Positions 8,580 to 18,900 of a stretch of DNA of 64,000 nt are shown here, one piece after another. Position 1 is the stretch's first letter. Each line of letters opens with the position of its first letter. The translations under genes and the position numbers were made by a program. The DNA comes from Bacterioplanoides sp965219715 (lineage in GTDB: Bacteria > Pseudomonadota > Gammaproteobacteria > Pseudomonadales > Oceanobacteraceae): positions 1,116,001 through 1,180,000 of the forward strand of contig NZ_OZ244785.1 in NCBI RefSeq assembly GCF_965219715.1, read 5' to 3'. Under the pieces are notes generated by a model. That model worked only from the letters and a program-made list of their open reading frames with translations, was not told where the DNA came from and made no database searches.

Positions 8580-9551
8580 ATGCTGGCACCTGCCATTCCT
8601 GACAACGAAAGTGAACGCCTGCAGTCATTACAGGCGTTACATATGTTGGATACCCAACCCGAAGAACGCTTTGAGAGAATCACCCGCCTGGCAAAACGTC
8701 TGTTTAACACGCCGTTTGCGGCCGTTACGCTGATTGATCAGGATCGACAATGGTTTAAATCGATTCAGGGAATCGATATTCAGGAAACCACCCGGGATAT
8801 CTCCTTTTGTGGCCACACCATCCTCAGCCAGGAAGCCTTTATCGTAAACGATGCTGCCGCCGACCCACGCTTTGCAGACAACCCGCTGGTAGCTGGCCCA
8901 CCTTTTGTGCGGTTTTATGCGGGTTTTCCGATTACTCTGCCGGGCGGCCATCGGATTGGTACATTGTGTATTCTCGACCAACAGGCACGGAGCTTTTCCG
9001 CGGACGACATTGCCTCACTGCAGGATCTGGCGCACATCGTTCAGACTGAAATTGCCTCCCAGCAGGCAGCAATCATTGATGACCTGACACAGATTTTTAA
9101 TCGCCGTGGCTTTTCTTTATTAGGAGACAAAGCACTGGCCAACGCCCAGCGTTACCAGTGGGCTTGTTCACTGGTGTACTTTGACCTGAATAAATTTAAA
9201 AACATTAATGATCAGTTTGGTCACGCCGTGGGCGATGAAGTACTGACAAACTTCTGCACCCTGCTGAATAATAATATGCGTGGTTCGGATATTTTTGCCC
9301 GGATTGGTGGCGATGAATTTGTTGCCCTGTTACTCAACACGGATAAGACCCAGGCGAAAAACAAGGTTAAGCGGATTCGGGAAGTGGTCGCAGAATACAA
9401 CCAATACAACCCGGAAGATGTGGCGATTCACTTCTCTTCCGGTGTGGTTGAGTTCACAACCGGTAAACACGAACACCTCAGCGATCTGATGGCCGAAGGT
9501 GATCGTTTAATGTACCAATGCAAACAAAATCAGGACTCTGACGCCCTGTGA
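8580..9551 (+). CDS. GAF-GGDEF diguanylate cyclase
   Basis: Cytoplasmic c-di-GMP synthase of 323 residues. An N-terminal GAF domain (about 20-155), opening with the common LDTQPEERFERITRLAK, should sense a small ligand. The C-terminal GGDEF domain (about 160-320) has an intact active site (RIGGDEF, near residue 243) and an inhibitory RxxD site (RGSD) exactly five residues before it, so product feedback is expected. The start at 8580 matches the usual N-terminus of this family although its ribosome site is weak. Output is probably biofilm or motility control; the signal is unknown. Confidence 0.9.
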   Translation: MLAPAIPDNESERLQSLQALHMLDTQPEERFERITRLAKRLFNTPFAAVTLIDQDRQWFKSIQGIDIQETTRDISFCGHTILSQEAFIVNDAAADPRFADNPLVAGPPFVRFYAGFPITLPGGHRIGTLCILDQQARSFSADDIASLQDLAHIVQTEIASQQAAIIDDLTQIFNRRGFSLLGDKALANAQRYQWACSLVYFDLNKFKNINDQFGHAVGDEVLTNFCTLLNNNMRGSDIFARIGGDEFVALLLNTDKTQAKNKVKRIREVVAEYNQYNPEDVAIHFSSGVVEFTTGKHEHLSDLMAEGDRLMYQCKQNQDSDAL

Positions 9552-9563
9552 TCAGATAGGCGT

Positions 9564-10151
9564 TTAGTTTAACAGCGCCTCAATATCATCTTCGTCCGGC
9601 ATAAAGAAGCTGGAATTTGAACTGATAATCTTTCCATCCGAGCCCACCAGATACTTATAAAAATTCCAGCGTGGTGCCACATCCTGGCGAGCCACTTCCA
9701 GGAACATCGGGTGGGCGTTTTCGCCCTTCACCGGCACTGTCGACAGCATGGTGAAACTCACACCAAAGTTCTTAAAGCAGATTTCTGCCGCTTTGCCTTC
9801 GTCTTCGTCTTCCTGATCAAACGAATCGGACGATACACCCAGTACCACTAACCCCTGGTCTTTGTATTTTTTGTGCAGCGCTTCCAGATCACCAAACTGG
9901 TCAGTAAAACCACAATGGCTGGCGGTATTCACCAGCAAAACCGGCTTTCCTGCCGTCACTTCACACACGTCCAGAATTTTGGAACTGTGCAGCTTTTTCA
10001 TTTTGTGGTTAAAAATGGCCGGACAATCTTTGCTGCTGTCGCTTGCCTGAGGCGCGGAAGCGGCTTCGGGCTCTGACTGACCGGCGGCCGTAGCCAACGG
10101 TAATAGCGCGACCGAAAGACCCAGCGCCAGCTTTCTGAACATCGACTTCAT
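9564..10151 (-). CDS. Secreted glutathione peroxidase family protein
   Basis: Thioredoxin-fold peroxidase that should reduce hydroperoxides. The chosen ATG (10151) follows GGGTGG at a good distance and gives a clean signal peptide (MKSMFRKLALGLSVALLPL, then ATAAGQ), so the 195-residue product is periplasmic. Family hallmarks are NTASHCGFTDQF with the peroxidatic Cys, a Gln-replaced VSSDSF segment, a second Cys in EICFKNFG and the conserved WNFYKYLV. Periplasmic location suggests a thioredoxin-like rather than glutathione reductant; that is inference. Confidence 0.85.
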   Translation of the reverse strand: MKSMFRKLALGLSVALLPLATAAGQSEPEAASAPQASDSSKDCPAIFNHKMKKLHSSKILDVCEVTAGKPVLLVNTASHCGFTDQFGDLEALHKKYKDQGLVVLGVSSDSFDQEDEDEGKAAEICFKNFGVSFTMLSTVPVKGENAHPMFLEVARQDVAPRWNFYKYLVGSDGKIISSNSSFFMPDEDDIEALLN

Positions 10152-10233
10152 AGTTTGTATCCACCCTGCATCAAAATCTGATTTATACAAATGTTATACA
10201 AAGTTCGGTGATGCTTGTCACTGGCCATATGTG

Positions 10234-10626
10234 TCAGATTGATGCCAATGCCTGGCGTAAGCCTTCATCCAGCTCATAAGGATCCACCAATAAGGCTTCT
10301 TCTTTCAGGTTCGGGAATACCACCAGCAAGGTTTCATCCTGCTCTAAGCCCGGCGTCCAGCGCTCCAGCCAGACATCCAGCTCAACCGCTTTGGGCTGAC
10401 AATCACTCCATTCACCATTACACCACTCTTTAGCGTAATCCGGGTGCGGCCATACCGGCAGACAGTTCTCCCCCTCTTCCGAGCTGATGGTCACCCAACC
10501 CTCATCATTGGCCAGACTCCAGATTTCACCGTATTGAGCGGCTTTTTTCAGAAACAGCTCATAACGTTTGTTATTGGATAATTTCAGGGTAGCCTGATGG
10601 TCTTTCTGGCTCAGGGAATAGCTCAT
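10234..10626 (-). CDS. DUF2750 domain-containing protein
   Basis: A 130-residue soluble protein with no signal peptide. It matches the DUF2750 pattern: an N-terminal helix with RYELFLKKAAQYGEIWSL, then GWVTISSEEGENCLPVWP and a C-terminal half ending in DPYELDEGLRQAL. Function is unknown for this family. It lies between the peroxidase gene and a large lipoprotein gene on the same strand but is separated from the latter by a terminator. Confidence 0.75.
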   Translation of the reverse strand: MSYSLSQKDHQATLKLSNNKRYELFLKKAAQYGEIWSLANDEGWVTISSEEGENCLPVWPHPDYAKEWCNGEWSDCQPKAVELDVWLERWTPGLEQDETLLVVFPNLKEEALLVDPYELDEGLRQALASI

Positions 10627-10649
10627 AAAGGGGTACTTTCACAGATATA

Positions 10650-10689
10650 AAAACGCCCTGCATGATACTCGTATTCGACATACAGGGCG
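10650..10689 (-). terminator. Intrinsic terminator of the 724-residue lipoprotein gene
   Basis: CGCCCTG at 10654-10660 pairs with CAGGGCG at 10683-10689 across a 22-base loop. On the minus strand the stem is followed by TTTTTATA. Confidence 0.7.
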
Positions 10690-10711
10690 ATGCGGATTTG
10701 TAACAGTAGCG

Positions 10712-12886
10712 TTATTGGTTAAATACCACCGGTAGCAGAGCCTGGTCGCCGCTATCGAGGTTAGTTATCACCAGTGTTTTTAACCCTCTATCGAAACCGA
10801 TTAGGCGGTTATTTATTTCATCAACAGCTATCACATCAAGTTGCCTGCTCACTCCCGAACGACCAGCAAAAATCTCAGAATTAACTCGATCATCCGTTAC
10901 GGAAACTAAGCGAAGGGGCTGGCGAATATCGCCAAATAACCACCCCTGACGATAAACCGGATAGGATACAAAACGCTGATATACAGAGTCATACAGATAA
11001 TTCCCTTCCACGAAAACGGAAGGTAGATTCTCATCAACCTTCAGTTTTTTAATATTCGAATTATCATCCCCATCAATGATATACGCTGAATCTCGGCCAA
11101 TAATCAGCAGTTCACCTGTAGGTAAAGGTAACGAAAGCCCAATAGAGCCGTGATCCGGGAATTGCTTTTTTATCAGCGATGTAACACTCCTGGAAGTACC
11201 GTCTTCGTCATAAACATGGTTTGTATCTGATAAGAAGCTATCAACAATGAACTGTCCCTGCCAGGATGACACTCTGACAAATGGTGTGAGTATACCCAAT
11301 ATTGCAAATACAGGATCTCGACACTCATTTTTGCCCTGAACATGTATCGTTTTTTCAATAACCTGCTCTGCAAAATCAACTTGTCGAACTATACACTCAG
11401 CTGCCGTTTCATCCCTGCCGGGTATCCAGGTAGCAATGGTAGCTAAACGACCACTTTCTGGCCGGGTAGAGAATCTTGATATAAGCGATTGAATGTCACT
11501 ATTCAATTCGGCTGTCTTAACCAACTCCTCCCCTGCCCCGAAGCGGTATGTAGCCCAGGAATCATCTGCAACCTTAGCAACTGCTTTCAGCTCACCAGCC
11601 GAATCTTTATATAAATTGTAAAACTCGACGGATTTATTGGCATCAGGATCTTCAAAAACCGGAGATGGCGAAGACACCCTGAACACCGCGTATTCATTTA
11701 AGTAGTAGAGCTCTCCCTGAGAGTGATGAAGATCACCAATAACATGTACGTCATTGGTAGTGGCATAAATATTTGAATACTCCCCGGAAGCTATATCATA
11801 AACGGAGCTCTCATATCGGTAGAGTTTTTTATTTTCCGTCTGACTGATTTCCTGCCGGGTCTGAAACATCCATTTTTCACCATCAGACCTGATATCACTG
11901 GCGATATATTTGCCTTTTAACTTTTCACTCAGATTATCTTTAATAACTGTTTCACCCGTAGTCGGGTTATATTCGCTAACCCAGCCATTGCAGGGATGAA
12001 AGCTGTATATTTTCTGAGTTCTAGCAGAGTAATGAATATTTTTTGCACAACCTAAAATCCCATAGCCACTGGGGTCTGGCCTGCTAAAAGAGGTTTTCTC
12101 TTCAATTTCTGCAGATGAAATATCAAACTCATACAACTTTTCGCTGCTTAATAAAAAGACACGATTAATATTTTCATCCAGCGTCAATCCAACATCGAAG
12201 CCGCCACCCATCAAGCCATCGTCTGTTTTATCCTGCCAAAGCGTTACCATACGTTTATCTGAAAACGAATAACGCAATAGTTTTTTTTGTGTTTGTTCCC
12301 ATAGGTACAGGTCAGCCCTGTCTTTGGACAATTTAAAACTGGTATAACGTTCAAAACGTTCTTCTGAAGCATTGGGGCGATGCAGAATAGAATAGTTTTT
12401 TGTAGAGAGGTCCACATCAAGCAACCAACCCTGCAGTGTGCTGACAATCCAGCGATTGCCAGACAGATAAAACATATTCGAAACCCTGAGATCGAATATA
12501 AAGTTTTTAAATTCAGAAGTTAACGAAGCATCCGGCTCATGACTGGCTACGACTTCGATGGAGTTTTCTCCATAGATAACCGGCATATCCGCCGTCCAGT
12601 ACCCTTTACGCTTAGGGTTCCATTTGGCTTTAACACCATTAACCATAATCGATTCAACATCCGACTGCAGGTTGTCGCCCTTAACGATGGAATCAACATA
12701 ACCACTGACTGAAGTTACCGTCGCCTTACCACCCAGATTACTGCCCTCAGGTGGAAAGGTAACAACAAGATCACCAGAGATGCGTTTAGGCGCTGGATCA
12801 GATTCCTTATCGTTGCCGAAATCAATCTCACAACCAGATAGAAACAATAGTGTCAGGGTGATAGCAAGGGAGCGTAGCACTGCCAT
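10712..12886 (-). CDS. Large propeller-like lipoprotein of unknown function
   Basis: Not recognised as a named family. The 724-residue product begins with a lipoprotein signal (TLLFLSGC lipobox), followed by an Ig-like segment (about 40-130, with SGYVDSI and NSIEVVASHE) and then a long series of beta-strand repeats of the LYLWEQ, VFLLSSEKLYEFD and LYYLNEY kind that suggest one or two beta-propellers. The start at 12886 follows AAGGA; a longer frame has no better site. It has its own terminator and no obvious partner gene. Base composition looks somewhat more AT-rich than its neighbours. A surface or periplasmic binding role is likely, without further support. Confidence 0.75.
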   Translation of the reverse strand: MAVLRSLAITLTLLFLSGCEIDFGNDKESDPAPKRISGDLVVTFPPEGSNLGGKATVTSVSGYVDSIVKGDNLQSDVESIMVNGVKAKWNPKRKGYWTADMPVIYGENSIEVVASHEPDASLTSEFKNFIFDLRVSNMFYLSGNRWIVSTLQGWLLDVDLSTKNYSILHRPNASEERFERYTSFKLSKDRADLYLWEQTQKKLLRYSFSDKRMVTLWQDKTDDGLMGGGFDVGLTLDENINRVFLLSSEKLYEFDISSAEIEEKTSFSRPDPSGYGILGCAKNIHYSARTQKIYSFHPCNGWVSEYNPTTGETVIKDNLSEKLKGKYIASDIRSDGEKWMFQTRQEISQTENKKLYRYESSVYDIASGEYSNIYATTNDVHVIGDLHHSQGELYYLNEYAVFRVSSPSPVFEDPDANKSVEFYNLYKDSAGELKAVAKVADDSWATYRFGAGEELVKTAELNSDIQSLISRFSTRPESGRLATIATWIPGRDETAAECIVRQVDFAEQVIEKTIHVQGKNECRDPVFAILGILTPFVRVSSWQGQFIVDSFLSDTNHVYDEDGTSRSVTSLIKKQFPDHGSIGLSLPLPTGELLIIGRDSAYIIDGDDNSNIKKLKVDENLPSVFVEGNYLYDSVYQRFVSYPVYRQGWLFGDIRQPLRLVSVTDDRVNSEIFAGRSGVSRQLDVIAVDEINNRLIGFDRGLKTLVITNLDSGDQALLPVVFNQ

Positions 12887-12992
12887 TGAAAGTCCTTTTC
12901 CTGCGGGCAAAAGAGAGTTTAAAGATTCGGAATTATAGCGTCAGAGGTGCAATTTTGACAGATCAATCAATTCCTCTGGGTTTGACCACACA

Positions 12993-13027
12993 TAAAAAAG
13001 CCGCTGCCTTGTTACCAAAGCAGCGGC
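12993..13027 (-). terminator. Intrinsic terminator of the purine permease gene
   Basis: GCCGCTGC (13000-13007) pairs with GCAGCGGC (13020-13027). On the minus strand the stem is followed by a run of six Ts, 28 bases after the permease stop codon. Confidence 0.85.
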
Positions 13028-13054
13028 TTTCTCATTGAGACCAGAAACATTGAA

Positions 13055-14347
13055 TCAGCCGACGAAAATCACTTTCGCCAGCAGCAGTGCGGCAATCACA
13101 ATCACACTGGTATTCAGTTCATGTGCTTTTCCGCCCAGCAGTTTAGCGGCCGCATAGGTGATAAAACCAAGGGTTACACCATGTGCAATCGAAAACGTCA
13201 GAGGTGTTAACAGCAATACTACGGCAACCGGGGCCGCTTCTGTCAGGTCTTCCCACTCCACTTCCTTAAGCGTGAACATCATCAGAATCGATACATAGAA
13301 GATCGCGCCAGCTGTTGCGTAAGCCGGAATCATGCCAGCCAGAGGAGCGATAAAGATGCTCAACAGAAATAACAGACCAACAGTCACGGCGGTTAAACCC
13401 GTGCGACCACCCGCAGCAACACCGGCAACACTTTCGATGTAACTGGTCGTCGTCGATGTACCCAGTGCCGCACCGGCAACGGTTGCAGAGCTATCCGCTA
13501 ATAGAGCACGACCTAAACGTGGCACTTCGCCTTTTGAGGTGTTCAGGCCGGCACGCTCGCTCACCGCAATCAGGGTACCGGAGGTGTCAAACAGATCGAC
13601 AAATAAGAAGGCAAAGATAACGCTTAACATCGCAACGTCTAACGCAGCTTTTACATCCATCGCCATAAAGGTTGGTGCCAGTGATGGCGGAGCAGACACG
13701 ACACCTGTGTATTCAACATTGCCAGTTACCAGAGCAACGACGGTAACCAGCAGGATCGCCAGCATTACGGCACCAGGAATATTGCGCTGAACAAATGCCA
13801 CGATCAGGAAGAAACCGGTCAGAGCCATGGCCGGACCAAAATCGGTTAAATCGCCCAGGCTTACTAATGTGGCCGGGTGATCAACAATAATGCCGGCGTT
13901 CTTCAGCGCAATCAGCGCCAGAAAAGCACCAATACCTGCGGCAATGGCTTTCTTTAACGTCGCAGGAATGGCATTGATGATCCACTCACGTACTTTGAAC
14001 AAGCTCAGCAGAATAAAGATAACGCCGGAGAGAAACACAGCTCCTAATGCCGTTTCCCAGCTGTGCCCCATTCCCAATACAACACCATAGGTAAAGAAGG
14101 CGTTTAAGCCCATTCCCGGCGCCAGTGCTACCGGCAGGTTTGCCCAGAAGCCCATGATAAAACAGCCAATTGCAGCGGCAACACAGCTGGCAACAAACAC
14201 CGCACCGTGATCCATACCTGCATCCGCCAGCATCGCCGGGTTAACAAAGATGATGTAGGCCATGGTCAGGTATGTGGTTACGCCGGCCAACATTTCAGTT
14301 TTTACCGATGTACCAAACCGGTTTAGCTGGAACAGTTTTTCTAGCAT
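13055..14347 (-). CDS. AzgA/PbuG-type purine (adenine/guanine/hypoxanthine) permease
   Basis: Inner-membrane proton symporter of the NCS2 superfamily, 430 residues with about 12-14 hydrophobic segments. Family signatures are the N-terminal TEMLAGVTTYLTMAYIIFVNP, APGMGLNAFF and GTSTTTSYIESVAGVAAGGRTG in the substrate-binding region. Members import adenine, guanine or hypoxanthine; which one cannot be told. It is a single-gene transcript with its own promoter and terminator. I looked for a purine riboswitch in the leader and did not see one. Confidence 0.92.
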   Translation of the reverse strand: MLEKLFQLNRFGTSVKTEMLAGVTTYLTMAYIIFVNPAMLADAGMDHGAVFVASCVAAAIGCFIMGFWANLPVALAPGMGLNAFFTYGVVLGMGHSWETALGAVFLSGVIFILLSLFKVREWIINAIPATLKKAIAAGIGAFLALIALKNAGIIVDHPATLVSLGDLTDFGPAMALTGFFLIVAFVQRNIPGAVMLAILLVTVVALVTGNVEYTGVVSAPPSLAPTFMAMDVKAALDVAMLSVIFAFLFVDLFDTSGTLIAVSERAGLNTSKGEVPRLGRALLADSSATVAGAALGTSTTTSYIESVAGVAAGGRTGLTAVTVGLLFLLSIFIAPLAGMIPAYATAGAIFYVSILMMFTLKEVEWEDLTEAAPVAVVLLLTPLTFSIAHGVTLGFITYAAAKLLGGKAHELNTSVIVIAALLLAKVIFVG

Positions 14348-14412
14348 TTTGCAGCACCTTAGTGTTGGAGGCTGAGCCAGCCGCCGAGAGGTCAGAATTT
14401 AGTGAGTGGGCG

Positions 14413-14440
14413 ATTATACCGGTCAGATGGCGTTCGCCAA
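14413..14440 (-). promoter_or_regulatory. Sigma-70 promoter of the purine permease gene
   Basis: On the minus strand TTGGCG and TATAAT are separated by 16 bases, about 65 bases before the permease ATG. Both hexamers are close to consensus. Confidence 0.7.
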
Positions 14441-14540
14441 GATTTACCGGGCAAATAGCTGACTAACCTGACAAATTTTCATCTTAATCGGCACATGGCT
14501 CAAATAGTCATAAAAAATTCATTCATCGACCCTTTCCAAT

Positions 14541-14560
14541 ACATACGTTCTTGTATGTAT
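14541..14560 (+). promoter_or_regulatory. AcrR/TetR-type operator 1, overlapping the efflux promoter
   Basis: A 20-bp near-palindrome with arms ACATAC and GTATGT. It matches at 17 of 20 positions a second copy 36 bases downstream, and it resembles the E. coli AcrR operator of the acrAB genes. A TATAAT at 14558-14563 overlaps its right edge, so binding would block RNA polymerase. Confidence 0.75.
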
Positions 14561-14576
14561 AATTGCCAAACTCATT

Positions 14577-14596
14577 ACATACATTCATGCATGTAT
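14577..14596 (+). promoter_or_regulatory. AcrR/TetR-type operator 2
   Basis: The second 20-bp near-palindrome (ACATACATTCATGCATGTAT), 26 bases before the membrane fusion protein start codon. The centre-to-centre distance from operator 1 is 36 bp, so two repressor dimers could bind on similar faces of the helix. The TetR gene at the end of this operon is the likely repressor. Confidence 0.75.
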
Positions 14597-14621
14597 TTAA
14601 AAATCAACAACAGGTACAAAG

Positions 14622-15932
14622 ATGAAACCGGTGCGCCCAATGATTCACAGAACGCTGCTAATTGCTTCACTGCTGATGCTGACTACTTACGCTGCCAATG
14701 CAGAGGATTCTGAGATGCCTGTGCAGAACAGCGTCAGCCGACCAAAAGTTTCTGTAGAACAGGTGCAAACTGCAGATATTACTCAGTGGGTGATGACTCA
14801 GGGTCGTGCGAGTGCCATCCGTCACGAGTACCTGAACTTCGAACGCCCTGGCAAAGTACGCTACATCGCCAAAGGAGAAGACGGCCGGCAGTTGCGAGCC
14901 GGGGACAAAGTGCGCGGCCCGATTGAGGGCGAGAAGTTCGGCCAGCTACTGGCACAACTCGACAGCCGCGAAGATCTTGAGCGCGTTCGTGGTCAGGAAG
15001 CGGCATTGGTTGCAGCACAGCGCCAGGTCGACAGCATGACTTCGGCATTGGAACAATCCCGCGCCAATGCCCAACAGGCAGAAAAAGATTTTCAGCGCGC
15101 AGAAGAGATTTTTGCCAAAGGCGCATACAGCCAGGGCCAGTTTGATCAGATCAAAACTCAACACATTAATGCTCAGGCCGAAGTGAAACGCGCACAGGCA
15201 GCACTGGCCAGCAGCCGCAGCCAGGTGAAAACTGCCGTTTCACAACTGAATGCGGCCAAAATTGGTCTTGAGAAAACCAGTATTTTTGCCCCCTTCGATG
15301 GTGTAATCAGCTATCTAAACATCCGCAAAGGTGATTACAGCAATGGCCAGCCGATGGCCGGTGCCGATGCTCAACGGCAATCCAATGCTGCCATTGTTGT
15401 TGTCGATAACAGCGCTTACGAGATTACTCTGGAAGTGCCCTTCTATCAGGCCAATCACCTGAGCGAAGGACAGCCTGCCTTTATCGCACCCAGTGCCATC
15501 TCCCTCACAGCGGCTGCGTCAGGCAATTTTAACGACAGCGGCATTGCCAGTGGTGAAGTGTATTCCGTCAGCCCGTCAATCAGCCTCGCCGGACGCACCG
15601 TTCAGGTAAAAGTACGCACCAACAATAAAGTCGAACAATTACGTGACGGTTTGCCGGTATCGGTATGGATCGCCAGTCAGCAGGCAAATAACACCCTCAG
15701 TGTTAACGAAAATGCCGTGCAATACCGTGGCACCGGGTCATTTGCTTATGTTGTAAACGGCGCAGGCATTATCGAAAAGCGCCAACTTGTTCTTGGACTG
15801 GAAGGGTTGAACAAATACCAGGTTATTGAAGGACTGGAAAAAGGCGAGAACGTGGTAACCGGTGGTGCTCACCTGGTATTTGATGGCAGCCAGGTTGAAG
15901 TTGTCAGTGCCCGTATCGAAGGAGCGCAATAA
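14622..15932 (+). CDS. RND efflux periplasmic adaptor (membrane fusion protein)
   Basis: A 436-residue HlyD/AcrA-type adaptor linking an inner-membrane RND pump to an outer-membrane channel. It has a signal peptide ending ANAED, a lipoyl-like half (about 70-100), a long coiled-coil hairpin (about 120-210, rich in Gln, Ala and Glu), the second lipoyl half with KTSIFAPFDGVIS, then beta-barrel and membrane-proximal domains. No lipobox is seen, so it is probably soluble or held by its partners. It is the first gene of a three-gene operon; its TAA overlaps the pump ATG by one base (TAATG). No TolC-like gene is in the operon. Confidence 0.9.
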   Translation: MKPVRPMIHRTLLIASLLMLTTYAANAEDSEMPVQNSVSRPKVSVEQVQTADITQWVMTQGRASAIRHEYLNFERPGKVRYIAKGEDGRQLRAGDKVRGPIEGEKFGQLLAQLDSREDLERVRGQEAALVAAQRQVDSMTSALEQSRANAQQAEKDFQRAEEIFAKGAYSQGQFDQIKTQHINAQAEVKRAQAALASSRSQVKTAVSQLNAAKIGLEKTSIFAPFDGVISYLNIRKGDYSNGQPMAGADAQRQSNAAIVVVDNSAYEITLEVPFYQANHLSEGQPAFIAPSAISLTAAASGNFNDSGIASGEVYSVSPSISLAGRTVQVKVRTNNKVEQLRDGLPVSVWIASQQANNTLSVNENAVQYRGTGSFAYVVNGAGIIEKRQLVLGLEGLNKYQVIEGLEKGENVVTGGAHLVFDGSQVEVVSARIEGAQ

Positions 15933-18900
15933 TGGCCGGGTTATTCGATAAGCTATTTCTGCAAACCGTTTTCGCTCGTTTAATGCTGGTGTTTATCCTG
16001 CTTGCGGGTACTGGCGCTGCCATGACGATGATTATCGAGAACAACCCCGATCTCGAAATTCCACAAATGGTGGTCACCATTGAGTGGCCCGGCGCCTCAT
16101 CGAGTCAGATAGAAAAAGAGATCATCAATAAAGCGGAAAAGAAAATTAAGGGAATCAAAGGCCTGAAGAAATACGCCAGCGGCTCGTTTAACTCCTTTGG
16201 CATTATTACCGTCGAGTTTAATGCCGACATGGATATTCCCGTCGCTCGCCAGCGTTTAAAAGCACGCCTTGACGAAGCTCGCAGCGAATTCCCGGATGCC
16301 GCCAAAGCGCCCCAAATAGAAGAAGTTTCGGTTAGTGATATTCCGATTGTCTCCTTTATGCTGCACGGTGCGCTGGATAATGAAACCATGGCCACCGTGT
16401 CTGAGCACGTTAAACGCAAGCTTGAAAACCTCAAAGGTGTTAAGAAAATTGAATTAGCCGGTGAAACCAAAAAAGTGGTTCACATACGTATGATCAGTGA
16501 TCGCTTACGTGCTCTGGCCATCAGTCCGATTACCGTCAGAGATCGTTTACAGGCTGCTAATATCGATGCTCCATGGGGAAAATTTGAAGGCGATCATCAG
16601 GAATATCAGATTAATCTGAATGAACGCTTCGCAGATATTGAACGCCTGAAAAAATTGCCAATTATTAAATTATCCGAAAATCGCACCGTATTATTAAAAG
16701 AAATTGCCGACGTTTACCTGGGCACTCAGCGCTTAAAATCATTGTCAGCATACAGTGTTGATGGCCAGCCATTCGAAAACGGCGTCAATGTTTCTGTCTT
16801 TAAACGCCCTGGTGCGGATGCCTTGCTCTGGATTGAAACCGCTAAGCAGGAAATGGAAAAAATTTCCCAGTCATCAGTCTGGCCACAGGCATTGAATTAT
16901 TCCGTCATCAGTGACGAGTCCGAACAAATTGATCAGGCATTCGGCGATATGTTTTCCAACATGTGGCAAGCCATGGTTCTGGTATTTATCGTTTTATTTG
17001 TCATCATGACCTGGCGCGAAGCGCTGATTGCCGGCATGGCAATTCCACTGACCTTCCTGGCCAGTTTAATTTTACTGGCAGCCACCGGTTACACCCTGAA
17101 TTCCATTGTATTGATTGGCATGGTGATGGCGCTGGGTATGTTAGTGGATGTTTTTATTCTGGTGATGGATGGCATGAACGACAGCCTGAATAACAAAAAA
17201 ATGTCGATGTCCGACGCCATTCGAAATACGGTGAAAAGCTACGCCCTTCCCGCTTTTGCAGGTCAACTAACGACCATTCTGGCGATGGCACCGTTAATGG
17301 CCATTGGTGGACTTGATGGTAAGTTTATTCGCCAGATCCCCATGGCCGTTGTCTACTGCCTGATATTCAGTTTTATTATTGCCTTTATTATTTCAGTGCC
17401 GTTATCCCGATATCTGTTAAAAGAAAAAACCGATAACAGCAAAGCCGATTCAGGATTTTTTGACCGTTTGATGCAAGCCAGCAGCCAGAAGGTTCACAGC
17501 TGGATTCTGGCAGGACCGCTGGCAAGCAAACGCCGCTCGGGAGTGTATGTCGGTATTACCGTTGTTGCTTTTATTGGCTCTATGATACTGGCCGGATTTT
17601 TACAATCTGAAATGTATCCGAAAGCGGATGGCCGCAATCTCGGCATTACGCTGGAATTGCATCCGAATACCGAGTTACAGGAATCGCGTCGCATTGCTGA
17701 AAAAGTAGGTGATTACTTACGCCAGCAACCCTATTTTTCTGACATTACCATGCTGGTAGGTGCACAATCTCCATTCGCCCGTACCAGCCTGTCGGACAAT
17801 CTTTTACCGGAAGAGTCCGAACACCTGATTGGTTTCAGCGTACGTTTCACTCCCAAAGACAAACGCGAAAAGCTGGCCTATCAATATCTGCCGGAAATCA
17901 GCAATGGTATTCACCAGAGTCTGAAAAATGAGCCTGGCTGGAATCTGATTCTGACACCTCAGGTTGGTGGTTCTAATGCACAAGACCCGGTTCAGATCGA
18001 AATTACCGGCCCGGACGTTAAGCAATTACAAACCCTGGCACAGCAAATTAAACAGAAATTGGAGCAAATTCCGGGAACAACCGACGCTCGCGACAATATT
18101 GGTGCGTTAAGAAATGAAGTGGAAATTTCCTATGATCACGACGCCTTGAATTATTTTGGTTTAAGTGAAGACGATGTCTCCGACCAGGTTCGGTTAGCAC
18201 TGGAAAATGATGAAATCGGTAAATTTAAACGCGACGGTATTCTGGAAGATTACCCGATTCATTTGGGCACCGAGTGGCCAAGCCGCAATAAACACGTCGG
18301 CGGGCCAACAACCGACGAAGAATTTATGCTGATGAAAGTCCTGAACAGCGAAGGTCAGGATATCAGCCTGAGTCTGTTGACCCGCTATCGTGTTGAACAA
18401 AAACCGGTCACTCTGATTCACTCCCAGGGGATGCGCGCGGTTACCATCAGCGCAAAAACCCAGGATCGAACCGTCGCAGAAATTCTCGCAGACATTCAGC
18501 CACAGCTGGACACCCTGGTTGGTGGTTATGGCGACCAGTACCAATATCGCTTCCGTGGCGAGGCAGAAAGCAGTGAAGAAGCCTACGGCAATATCGGCAG
18601 CGTATTTATTCTCGCTATGTTCCTGGTGTTTGCGGTACTGACGCTGTTATTTAATTCATTCCGCCAACCATTAATTATTCTGGTCACCATTCCTTTCGCC
18701 ATGATCGGGGTCTTCGGCGGCTTCTTTTTGTTTGGAATGAACATGTCCTTCCCGGCAATGATTGGCATTGTGTCCCTGGTTGGCATTGTGGTGAACAACG
18801 CCATCGTGATGGTGGAATACATTAATCAACAAACCAAGCTGGGCATGTCGGCAGTTATGGCAGCGGCCGCAGGTACCCGGGATCGTTTCCGGCCAATTAT

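Noticed and set aside
14348..14500. Purine riboswitch before the purine permease gene
   Set aside because: I looked for the conserved purine aptamer core and did not find it; a plain promoter explains the leader.
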